From: Endotrypanum monterogeii
Taxonomy: Eukaryota; Euglenozoa; Kinetoplastea; Trypanosomatida; Trypanosomatidae
Direction: 5' to 3'
Length of the DNA stretch: 25,038 bases
Assembly (NCBI GenBank): GCA_000333855.2
Contig: CM007316.1
Location: forward strand, 996,931 to 1,021,968
Both the position numbers and the translations under genes were made by a program. The stretch's first letter is position 1. Each line of letters begins with the position of its first letter. Below, piece by piece: positions 17,380 through 25,038 of this stretch. The notes under the pieces were generated by a model, which saw only the letters and a list, made by a program, of their open reading frames with translations, did no database searches and was not told the DNA's origin.

Positions 17380-17405
17380 TGAGCCCTCCCTATCCCCTCC
17401 TAAAG
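17380..17405 (+). promoter_or_regulatory. Plus-strand splice-acceptor-like tract upstream of the putative pseudogene
   Basis: A CCCTCCCTATCCCCTCCT tract is followed by AAAG (AG at 17404-17405) on the plus strand. It lies 62 bases before the ATG at 17467. This is the arrangement expected for a plus-strand gene, opposite to every intact gene here. Confidence 0.3.
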
Positions 17406-17466
17406 AAAAACGGTGCCGAATAAAACAGAGTGATAGGCGGCAGTGGCCTTCGCATCTCCCGCAGAC

Positions 17467-19110
17467 ATGTTCACTCAAAGGACCCGTTTCCCCACGAACT
17501 CCCTCTACACGCACCCGCACAGGCACACTGCGATTACCGACTTGACGCACTCTGAGACTCCAGCCTGCGCAGATGTGCTGCGGGAGCCGCAGCTGCGATG
17601 CCCAGTCACCATGCCATTATTGATGACACAGTCAAACAGAAGCTTGTCCGAACTGGTCAACTCACTACAAAAGGCAGGCGAGGACGGCGCGTGGGAGCTG
17701 GTCTGAAAGCCTCCAGAGAGAGTGGGTGTGTGGCACTGCCTCTCCAGCGAGCCTGTCGCCCACTCTGCGTACGCAGGCAAAATGCCCTTGGAAGTCTCTA
17801 CATTCAACCGCTGTTGTGGTGGTGATACGATGTGATGATCATAACAACCTCCTGCCACGTCTGCGGCTGATGGGGCAGAGCCCTCTAGTGTGATGGGTGA
17901 TGCTTGCCGTATTGCAGCACGAGTGAGGAGAGGGAGGGTAGCATGGCATATCGCCCGCATAAAGAGTAGTCTCAGGGAGCAGATCAACCGTCGTGGTGGA
18001 TAAAGAAAGTCAGCAGTGCGTGCTTCCTGTGCGTCTTCATCCCCTGCACGAAGCTCCACAGTGGCCCGCTTGCATCACGATTATGAGAAAGACGGCAAAA
18101 AGAATCCATCAGAGCAGCTCCTGGTAAAGTATCGATACCACTGCTCTCCTCCCTCCCTTCGTCAAGCACGCCACTGGTGGTAGGTATCCAATCTCGTGTT
18201 GTTGTAAGAGACCCAAATGAAGAGCTTCGAGGCTTGCTCCCGAGTGTGATGTCCGGACTCGTCTGCAAACGACCGTCAGGCACCCGTGTAACGAATAAGG
18301 GTGGTGTACCACAGCTTTCTCGAGGAATGGCTGCTGGCACCAGAAAAATCTCTGCCGGCTTTGCCCACAGGAGTCTGCTTCACATTCACGTGGTGTAAGC
18401 CAAATACCCTGACTACTCGTCGATGGGTTCTCCATAGCACCCCCCCCCCACTTCACATACTCGAGCAGTCGCGCACTTGGCCTGAAACGAAGGATTCAGG
18501 CATCACGGTGCGGCCCCCTCTCTTCAGCTCTCCGCCACACCATCGCAGGGGTGGCGCTCGCCAGGTACTCGCATCTCCTTTTGCGTCGCTATGAGCCGGT
18601 GGTACGAGCGTGACGGTGACCGCTGCAGCGCTGGTGAACTCGTCAACCCCCAAGAAGTGCCAATGCTGCGGCCTCCTCATCTCACCTTGGTACCGTAGCG
18701 ACTGGTCACCAAAACACAGCCCCTGAACTCTGTGAGCATCCTGCAGGTAGGTTTGCTGCCCTCCGCACAACTTCTATTTTGACAGTCCCTCAAGATTTCT
18801 GGATGGTGCACTTCGCACAAAGCTATGCCCCCGGTGTATGCCCTGCAACGCCCTCAGCCGCTGCTGCAGTTACTCGTCGAGTTTTTTTGTTTTTTTTTGG
18901 TGAAGCCCTTCACTCGCACAATCTCCCGCTGCAGATGAACCCCAATGTAGTCGTAATGCTAGTGACAATACTTCCTGTTATTACACTGATTAGCGCAGAA
19001 GCAACGCGCATCATGCCTTTGTACCTGGATCTTCCGAAGATCCTGTGGGGGTGATTTTTTGCTTCGAGAGCGCATGTGCCTTTGTCCAGAGGGTTCGAGT
19101 ACGAACTACC
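17467..19110 (+). pseudogene. Possible decayed plus-strand protein gene, identity unknown
   Basis: Read on the plus strand in the frame of the ATG at 17467, the sequence has protein-like stretches. Examples are CPVTMPLLMTQ and LVNSLQKAGEDGAWELV (about 17590-17703), VWHCLSSEPVAHSAYAGK (about 17728-17781) and SFLEEWLLAPEKSLPALP (about 18310-18363). Open runs of 79 and 100 codons occur at 17467-17703 and 18292-18591. There are 15 in-frame stops before 19111, so it cannot be functional. Near the end, CxxC pairs at 18658-18669 and 18826-18837 flank a decayed Cys-rich segment that might once have been a FYVE-like zinc finger; this is speculative. The stop density is only somewhat below random expectation. 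The opposite strand also has a 184-codon open frame (18059-17505), so the orientation is not certain. The opposite orientation to the rest of the cluster would be notable if real. Confidence 0.35.
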
Positions 19111-20348
19111 TAGTCTTTCCAGGGAGCAACAAAGACCTGAAGCGCCGAGACACAAAAGACTACTAAGGGGGCTAATAAAGAAACAGAAAAAGAAACCCTG
19201 AACGCACCGACACTGATACACTTTTGAGAAGATAAAAGCCTTTGCATGCTATCCTCCCCGCTACCGCCATGATTGGCATCAAGAGCTGTGAAGCTTCAGA
19301 GCAACAGGCAACCAACTTTTTCAACATTTCCATTAAGTGCCCCTCACCTACGAAATGACCATGAGCACGTTGGTAAGGAGGTAAGAAGAAAGAGGTGCAC
19401 GCTGTGTTGACTGAGTATTCTGTATTTTCTTTTTTCTTTTTTTTTTTTTGGGGGGGGGGTAGAGTGGGCTAAACATTGGGCAGCGGATGATGTGACACCA
19501 ACATGTTCCCCTGCAACTGACAAGATCATCGAAACGATGATGTGTGCGACAGATCGGTGTCAATAGACTACAGTGGCCGCTGGGAACGTGAACAAAAACC
19601 TCCCTCAGCAACGATAGTGAGTAAAATCAAGTACCGACGACCACACAAAGAAAAAGCCCCTAAAATGTGCTTGAAGAGTTTGACATAAAACTACGACGAA
19701 GATGCGTCTGCATCTTCTCCGTGTGCGCTTGATGGCGAGTCTACGAATGGTGGGTAGTAAGTTATTGTGACAGTGGCGTAGAACCAGTTGTGCGTGCGCA
19801 CGCCACAGTGCCACAGAATATAAGAGTCGTGTAGATGCGAGAACTGAAAGTGAAATGTGATATGCCGACGCGGAAAAGGGCAGAAAGTGTTTTTCGCTGT
19901 TCAAAGGAATGAAAAACATTCCCGATAAATGAGACCTATGCACACTGTTGGAGAAAGGGGGGGAAGGAGGGAAAAAAAAGGAAAATAAATCCACACGCCT
20001 CAACTCCGTCCAATCCGCACACAGGTGTCTACTCATCCACTCACAAACACTTCCACACGAAGAGGAGGGAAGGAGGAGGAGATACACAGGTCACATTTTT
20101 TTTTTCTTACGCTCATCATCTTAGTGTGTGTGTGGGGGTGGGGGGGGGGGAGGGGGGGGCATGGGAAAGAGGAGTAGAAAAATGCTTTAGTTGCCTCCCT
20201 ATTGCAGTCCCACACACACAGAGAAACACGTATAAAAAAAAATTCAAGTAGTTACGGTGTGCAGCAGTGCATTACAGTTGGAGAAAAACAACGAGGGGGA
20301 TCGAGCACTTCCACTGACGATCGAGGTCTTCTATTTAAACGCAGTGGC

Positions 20349-21425
20349 TCAGTAGGGCCTACGGTGACCACCATGGCGAGGGCCACCGCCACCCCGACCG
20401 CCAGCTTGGGTGTGTGTTCGGCCACTTGCAAACACCTTCCCGACGCCCGCGCGATGACCACTGGACCCCACGGACGCAGTGATCTCAGATGGCAGCAGAT
20501 CACCGTGCTTCCAATACGCCAGCACACCATCCTCGCCGCCAGTGATGAGGCGGTTTCCGAATCCAATCGCAACGCGGCCGATCTCTTTATGAACCTTGGG
20601 CAGAACCTGAGTCTGCCCGGTTGCCACGTTCATTACCTGCAGCGAGCCGGCATCACCGTTCTCATCCCGCACCCCGGAAACAAGGTGTAGTTGGCCTGAA
20701 ACCACACACCAGTCCACCAGATATGTGTCGAAGTTCGGCCTATCGTAACGGGTCTCTCGCTGTTCCAGATTGTGGGGAAACACGTAGCCATTCTCACAGC
20801 TTCCCACCATCGCTGTCACCCCCAGCTCCGGAAAGCAGCCCATTTTTGTGACCACCTCACCACAGCTCACGGCCTGTAGAAGAATATCATCATCAACCAC
20901 CCCCTCCTCAACTGAGAGGAAGTTGATCATGTGATCCTCACCAGCGGAGCAAAGAATGTTGTCGTCGAGAAAGCGCAACCGTGAAATCTCATCAACGTGC
21001 AGCTGCTCCAGACAGTTCACCGAACCCCAGGTCCGCGGGTCAACGAGGTGAATGTCTCGGTCTGCCGCGATGGCGAGAAGCGATGCCGACGGTGCGATAC
21101 CAATGCTGCTGCAGACAAAACCGCTATGACACATGTCAGACAAAAAATGAACGGCTCGCCCCTGTCGCAGGTCTGTCACCATGACCCCACAATCCCTCTG
21201 GCAGGAGTAGAGTATGCTTGGTCGAGCCGACGTTGACACAAGGTCTTGGATGGGCTGTGTGTGGTCCTTGATGTCCACTAAAAACGTTGCCGTCTGCGTA
21301 TCATACAGGCGAAGAGTCTGAGTAGAGAGGGACAGCGCGAGGGAGGAGCCGCCGTTGCACAAGCAGCCATCCATGATGTACGCACCCTCCTCGTACGACG
21401 TCTGCACTACTTGAAGCAAATTCAT
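20349..21425 (-). CDS. WDR89-like WD-repeat protein with RG-rich tail
   Basis: The predicted protein has 358 residues, starting at the first ATG. It forms a single beta-propeller. WD-type blade ends are visible at about 38-45 (LRLYDTQT), 81-88 (VMVTDLRQ), 125-131 (IHLVDPR), 166-173, 262-269 (LQVMNVAT) and 297-305 (GEDGVLAYW). Blade starts with His-Asp-type pairs (HVDEISRLRF at about 143-152) and the VVDDD segment followed by a Cys/Glu-rich blade resemble the WDR89 family, a conserved propeller of poorly known function. Residues 335-358 are Gly/Arg-rich (GGRGGGGPRHGG), a typical RNA-binding or arginine-methylation type of tail that I do not associate with WDR89 proteins generally. No TM or signal peptide is seen. 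The assignment to a WD40 propeller is secure; the WDR89 orthology is by pattern recognition. Confidence 0.8.
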   Translation of the reverse strand: MNLLQVVQTSYEEGAYIMDGCLCNGGSSLALSLSTQTLRLYDTQTATFLVDIKDHTQPIQDLVSTSARPSILYSCQRDCGVMVTDLRQGRAVHFLSDMCHSGFVCSSIGIAPSASLLAIAADRDIHLVDPRTWGSVNCLEQLHVDEISRLRFLDDNILCSAGEDHMINFLSVEEGVVDDDILLQAVSCGEVVTKMGCFPELGVTAMVGSCENGYVFPHNLEQRETRYDRPNFDTYLVDWCVVSGQLHLVSGVRDENGDAGSLQVMNVATGQTQVLPKVHKEIGRVAIGFGNRLITGGEDGVLAYWKHGDLLPSEITASVGSSGHRAGVGKVFASGRTHTQAGGRGGGGPRHGGHRRPY

Positions 21426-21472
21426 GTTGCTTCAAGCCAGCGCCTCGTTGATGGCAAAAGGATGGCTTGTGT

Positions 21473-21474
<2 letters not shown>

Positions 21475-21510
<36 letters not shown>
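21475..21510. repeat. (GT)18 microsatellite in the WDR89-like leader
   Basis: This is a perfect GT run on the plus strand, CA on the transcribed strand. It lies immediately downstream of the candidate splice acceptor (AG at 21512-21511), so it would form the very start of the mature 5' UTR. Confidence 0.9.
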
Positions 21511-21511
<1 letters not shown>

Positions 21512-21537
21512 TGGGAGGGGGAGTGGAGGAAGCCTAC
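21511..21537 (-). promoter_or_regulatory. Candidate trans-splice acceptor of the WDR89-like gene
   Basis: On the minus strand the tract CCTCCACTCCCCCTCCCAG ends in an AG at 21512-21511. The implied leader is about 85 nt and begins with the CA repeat. No ATG occurs in it before 21425. Confidence 0.6.
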
Positions 21538-23017
21538 ACACGTCAGAGCAGGTAAGAAAAAGAAAAGGGGGGAGGACGTAGCAGCAGCACTGAAGATGTG
21601 TCGTCGGGAAAACAAGGAGGTAGAAAACGGGATAGATGACCATCGTGAGCGTCAGAAGGTGAAATGCAGAACGGCCAGAAGTAAGAGAAGAGAATGTGTG
21701 AGGAAGACGAGAATAGCTAGTTCTTCTCATGATTATGCTTTTTTGTTGTTTTTTTTGGATAACTTCTTTCCCCTCAGATAACATCGGTAGAAGAGTTCTC
21801 CCAAGAACAGTACGCTGTGGCCAGTACGGCATATCTGTGCTAAGCACACAGCTTGACAGCTGCCCACAGCGAGTGCCTGAGCACAATCTCCAGGAAAGAA
21901 CATCTCCGACTGAAACACCGATGGAAGAAGAAAACGAAGCCATACTGACGCCTACGCTCGAGTAAAAAAAAAAATACCTTCTTTCTTTGGTGGCAGCACA
22001 GCTCGACGAGAAAGCCACATGAGCCCCAAAACAGAACGCGCTCGCAACAAATGGTGACAACGCAATCGACCAGAGAAACACACAAAAAATTGAGCGGGGG
22101 ACTAGAATTGACGAGATGGGATGGATCGACTCTCTTGTACCCCAACCCCTCCCCCCCAGCGCTGCCCAAAGGGGTTGCCCCACGCCGTTTAATTAGGGCC
22201 AGCGACATTGGGGAGGGGCAACTGCACACTGACGCGTGTATGCGCGCACGATACTCTCAACAAGAACCACAAGGGCAAGGAACAGAATAAAACAGAAAGC
22301 AGTGATGAGAAAAGACGCACAGGCCCACAACCCTGGGGTACAAGCAGTCATAGTGCAAACAAGGCGGAGGGAAGGAAAGAAGGCCGCGGCCAGCTAGACG
22401 TGAAAAAAAAAAAAGAAGAGAGAGAGACTAGCTATGCTACTTTACCTATCTAGATGTATAGAGACTATAAATAAATATATTTATACAGAAATTGTTTTCC
22501 CTGGGTGAACGGAGATGGTCCAGAAAGCCCAGTGGCAGTGTGAAGCCGGCCCATCCCACCCACCCCCGCACCATCAGCGCACATGCAGTAGAACCCTCTA
22601 AAATACAATGCCTCCACCTACAAAGCGACAAAGTTTACATGCCGCTGTGAGATTTGGCCGTCTCTACAGTGTGTGTGAGAATGCTTCGGTGTGGCCGGTG
22701 ATGTGCACGAGTTCAGCTACGGCAAATGCATATAAAAATATACACTGAAACCGTTTTAATGAAATCTGGGGGCGAATGAAAAGAAGTCGCATATCACCCA
22801 CATCGCACACATGGAGGGGGGGGGACACGCGCCGGTGCTTTCCTTCAGCCTTTGGGCTATGACAGCAATCGTTGACGAGACCGCGTGATATGAAGCCTCA
22901 TGGACAAAACAAAAATCCTACTCGTATGAGCGCGCACATAAAAATGGGCCACAGATGAAGACGTGTGATGAGGACTACACCCAATCCCCATCACTTCACA
23001 CCTATACGCCTCGGGGC

Positions 23018-23413
23018 TTACATGGAGAACTCCCGCAAGCACTGCTGAAACATCGCCACGGAAGTCTGGCATCGAGAAAAACTATTATTGTGCGCCTCTA
23101 GGCACTTGTGCACCTCGCGAGAGAGCAGTTGGCATGGGTGCTGGGTAACCTCTGACACAGAGGTCGGCTCCGGTTCATTCGAGCCGAAAAATGGGGTTAG
23201 CCAAGAGCGGCGATATTTTTTGAAGACGTCGCCGCCGGAAACGTGACCCAAACCAGCGACGTGGTTTCGCGCCCGGCCGTATTTTTCTTCAAGGGCACTC
23301 TGCGTCGCATCGCGCAAAACACTGGAGTCCTGGTGTTGATGTGGCTGCTTATCGGGCGTTGCGACTGATACCTCAGGAAACGAGGAGTGAGCCTGCTCCG
23401 TGTCGTTCGTCAT
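23018..23413 (-). CDS. Twin-CX9C (CHCH) protein, probably mitochondrial intermembrane space
   Basis: The predicted protein has 131 residues. The C-terminal 40 residues contain Cys94-x9-Cys104 and Cys115-x9-Cys125 with ten residues between the pairs. This is the coiled-coil-helix-coiled-coil-helix pattern of twin-CX9C proteins. Members are imported into the mitochondrial intermembrane space by Mia40/Erv1-type oxidative folding and often serve respiratory-complex assembly. The first 90 residues are polar, with a KKYRRSWLTPFFG segment (about 65-77), and have no strong presequence. The frame is open further upstream to 23587 but that part is low complexity. A T-run on the minus strand (23510-23497) followed by AG at 23449-23448 makes the ATG at 23413 the first in the mRNA, so it was chosen. 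The specific family (COX assembly, Cmc, MICOS, complex I subunit) cannot be told. Confidence 0.8.
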   Translation of the reverse strand: MTNDTEQAHSSFPEVSVATPDKQPHQHQDSSVLRDATQSALEEKYGRARNHVAGLGHVSGGDVFKKYRRSWLTPFFGSNEPEPTSVSEVTQHPCQLLSREVHKCLEAHNNSFSRCQTSVAMFQQCLREFSM

Positions 23414-23447
23414 ATTGATAGAAAAAGGTGTGAAGCTCACCACCACC

Positions 23448-23510
23448 CTTACACGACAAAACAGAAGCGAAGTGGGCACAGAGGGGAACACACACGAAAA
23501 AAAAAAAAAA
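23448..23510 (-). promoter_or_regulatory. Candidate trans-splice acceptor of the twin-CX9C gene
   Basis: A 14-base T-run on the minus strand (23510-23497) and further C/T-rich sequence lead to TAAG with AG at 23449-23448. This gives a leader of about 34 nt before the ATG at 23413. Confidence 0.55.
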
Positions 23511-23686
23511 GTGAAGTAAAGAGTGCTACTGTGGTCGGACTGCTTCTCCAACACGTGTTCCCTCCCCACGCACACGCGCACACACACTCGCTTCAGACTC
23601 TACCCCAAATGTCTGGCTACGTTGCCCCACACAGCAACCTAGAAACGCTCACAGCGGTAGTAGCGCCTATGAAGTGGCGGAAGCAG

Positions 23687-23688
<2 letters not shown>

Positions 23689-23718
<30 letters not shown>
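23689..23718. repeat. (AT)15 microsatellite
   Basis: This is a perfect alternating AT run about 275 bp upstream of the twin-CX9C start codon. It is self-complementary and could extrude as a hairpin. Confidence 0.9.
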
Positions 23719-23725
<7 letters not shown>

Positions 23726-24024
23726 TTCAAAAATCTCTGGTAAATTGTCTCTCCTCCGACTGAACTTTTTGACGCTGTTGCCGATATCCGCTTGGGAAGG
23801 GAAGGAGGGGGTTGTGAGTCGCTGGTGTACAAAGTTCGGTGGTACTCGCCACGAGACGCACCACAGTGGCGTGCCGTGGGGTGGGGAGGAAAAAAATAGC
23901 AGAGGAGCACAGAGAGAGAAAAAGGAGGGAGGAGGCAATACGTAGAGAGTCTGAAGAAGCTGTGGTGCAATACATGGGCATCTACGCTTTGAAGTAAACA
24001 TCTAGTAGTTTAAGGAAGAACTGT

Positions 24025-24051
24025 AATATATATACATATATATATATATAC

Positions 24052-24088
<37 letters not shown>

Positions 24089-24089
24089 C
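24025..24089. repeat. Compound (AT)n-(GT)n repeat
   Basis: About 40 bases of AT alternation with two CA interruptions pass directly into about 12 GT units. Alternating purine-pyrimidine DNA of this kind can adopt hairpin or Z-DNA structures. Confidence 0.9.
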
Positions 24090-24995
24090 GCCCGGTACGC
24101 ATGTGTACCCACCGACATCGTCCGGTCCTGGATCATGGGATCTCGTATGAGCGGAGCGTTGAAGCACCAGGTCTGCCAACACACACAGACACAGACGCGT
24201 GTGCACACAAGGAGTGATGCCACCGCCCTAGACACGAGTAGTTTTGTATCCTCAATGAAGAGGTGTGAAGCACTGAACGTGAGATCTTTCGATACACACA
24301 ATTCTTTTCCCTCCACACCCCCTCCACACACACGCACCTTCCACTCCTGACCGATCGCACTCGAAGTAGCCTTGTAGGACAGAGTCCCCCTGTTACTTCT
24401 ACAGGTCGGGGGAAGTGCTGTATGGGCCAGCGCGAAGGACCTCCTCGACGTAACTTTGGTAAAACATTTTCTTTTTTTTTTTCCTCCATGCATTCGTCGT
24501 AGACGTATGCCCTATCCGCGTATGTGCACACGTGTATCTGTTTCACTGCAGCAAGCATCCCTCCTACATGAAGTATGACAGCAGCGAAGTGGAGTGAAAA
24601 CGACTTTAGCGCTGCGCAGGTGAGTAGGCCTCGCCTCAGAGGTGGGGAGGGAGGGGGGAGGCACAGAATAAGAGGTGACACACTCATCGCTATCAGCATT
24701 CCCTGTAACCACCTGTCCCTTGCGCCTTCCTCCCTGCTGGTCCAGCCTTCTTCAGCTTCATCAACCATCCTCTAAAAAGGCGCGCGAGAAGTCTGTGGCC
24801 CCACCCCCTTTTATTCACGTGACGCGTCGAGCAAGGCCACAGCTACCGCTGCGCTTCCACCCTTGCCCACCCCAGGAGAGAGACCGCAGTTTACAACTTC
24901 ACCTTTAGTTGACCCTTCTCGCAGAGCAACAGAGGGATATCGACTTGAAGGGTAGCCAATGGCACAGTTTGTCTAGTCAGCGCCCACCTGAACCC

Positions 24996-25033
24996 GTGTG
25001 TGTGTGTGTGTGTGGTGGGGTGGGGGGGGGGTG
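24996..25033. repeat. TG and G-rich tract at window end
   Basis: A (TG)n run of about nine units is followed by GGTGGGGTGGGG and a G-run. The same kind of GT-then-G block occurs at 20124-20159 and 10840-10867. Confidence 0.8.
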
Positions 25034-25038
25034 TAAAA

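Larger units (their letters stand above)
16393..20348. other. Long intergenic interval between WDR89-like and PIG-S-like genes
   Basis: At 4 kb this is the longest interval without an intact gene. It holds the presumed 3' UTR of the WDR89-like mRNA, AT-rich tracts (17024-17080), T-runs (about 17155-17168 and 19436-19449), a G-run (19450-19459) and a GT/G-rich block (20124-20159). A possible plus-strand pseudogene is described separately. Bases 19111-20348 show nothing recognisable. A degenerate retroposon of the SIDER class is possible in such a long UTR, but no signature was confirmed. Confidence 0.6.
21426..23017. other. Intergenic between twin-CX9C gene and WDR89-like gene
   Basis: The stretch contains the WDR89-like leader, then presumed 3' UTR of the CX9C gene, with T-rich tracts (21739-21757), A-runs (21965-21975, 22401-22413), an AT-rich block (22470-22490) and a G-run (22816-22824). 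A 253-codon minus-strand frame at 21422-22183 is low-complexity, runs through the microsatellite and is not considered a gene. Confidence 0.65.
23414..25038. other. Upstream flank of the cluster, repeat-rich, no gene recognised
   Basis: The region holds an AT repeat (23689-23718), a compound AT/GT repeat (24025-24089), a T-run (24470-24482) and a terminal TG/G-rich block (24996-25033). Open frames here (such as 24768-24133, minus, 211 codons) are low complexity or read through repeats. It is probably the 3' UTR and spacer of a gene beyond the right edge. Confidence 0.6.

Noticed and set aside
17505..18059. Minus-strand open frame of 184 codons in the 4-kb interval
   Set aside because: It looks less protein-like than the overlapping plus-strand segments and no motif was recognised. 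It is kept as a competing reading of the pseudogene region rather than annotated.
19092..19100. GGTTCGAGT resembling a tRNA T-loop (B box)
   Set aside because: No acceptor stem, anticodon arm or A box at proper spacing could be found around it.
19605..20087. Minus-strand open frame of 160 codons
   Set aside because: It is rich in Phe/Ser from T-runs, has no recognisable pattern and lies in the presumed 3' UTR of the WDR89-like gene.
21422..22183. Minus-strand open frame of 253 codons
   Set aside because: It runs through the GT microsatellite (repeated Thr-His) and T-rich tracts, overlaps the leader of the WDR89-like gene and shows no domain-like pattern.
23414..23587. N-terminal extension of the twin-CX9C frame by 58 codons
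   Set aside because: The extension passes through a T-run (Phe-rich) and lies upstream of the likely splice acceptor.
24133..24768. Minus-strand open frame of 211 codons
   Set aside because: The composition is irregular (Cys/Val/Arg-rich from simple repeats), no conserved motif is seen and the region is repeat-rich spacer.
1..25038. CRISPR arrays, bacterial operon signals, rRNA or tRNA genes
   Set aside because: No spaced direct repeats or RNA-gene structures were seen. All repeats found are dinucleotide or homopolymer tracts or the large duplication, and the gene style is eukaryotic (kinetoplastid).

Overview
The window looks like nuclear chromosome DNA of a trypanosomatid (Leishmania/Crithidia-type kinetoplastid). 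The intact genes show no introns, and all six gene loci (seven copies counting the duplicate) lie on the minus strand, as in one polycistronic unit. They are separated by long intergenic stretches rich in polypyrimidine tracts and in GT, AT, GA and poly-G runs. A polypyrimidine tract followed by an AG precedes each start codon, as expected for trans-splicing. The encoded proteins fit kinetoplastid families. The species cannot be fixed from the sequence alone.

In transcription order (right to left): a 131-residue twin-CX9C mitochondrial-type protein (23413-23018); a WD-repeat protein of the WDR89 type with an RG-rich tail (21425-20349); a 4-kb interval (20348-16393) that may hold a decayed plus-strand gene (about 17467-19110); a two-TM ER protein resembling PIG-S/GPI17 with a C-terminal KKXX signal (16392-15118); a protein with cyclic-nucleotide-binding-like domains, interrupted by an 821-N gap (14489-11900); a 1607-residue protein with two tandem AMP-deaminase-like domains (10797-5974); a SAMHD1-like HD-domain phosphohydrolase (4141-2150); and a second, partial copy of the cyclic-nucleotide-binding-like gene running off the left edge (1015-1).

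Two points stand out. First, bases 200-1404 repeat bases 13674-14878 in direct orientation with five substitutions. The offset is exactly 13,474 bp, and the match ends sharply at 1404/14878. This is what a tandem duplication of a three-gene unit (cNMP-like protein, AMP-deaminase-like protein, SAMHD1-like protein) would produce, with the right-hand unit spanning 1405-14878. Second, both AMP-deaminase domains have lost most of the zinc and catalytic residues of the family, so the protein is probably a double pseudo-deaminase with a binding or scaffolding role. The SAMHD1-like protein, in contrast, keeps its full HD metal site.

Functionally the window mixes nucleotide-related proteins (dNTPase, deaminase-like, cNMP-binding-like) with GPI-anchor attachment, mitochondrial intermembrane-space and WD-repeat housekeeping functions. 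In kinetoplastids, co-transcription alone does not imply a shared pathway.
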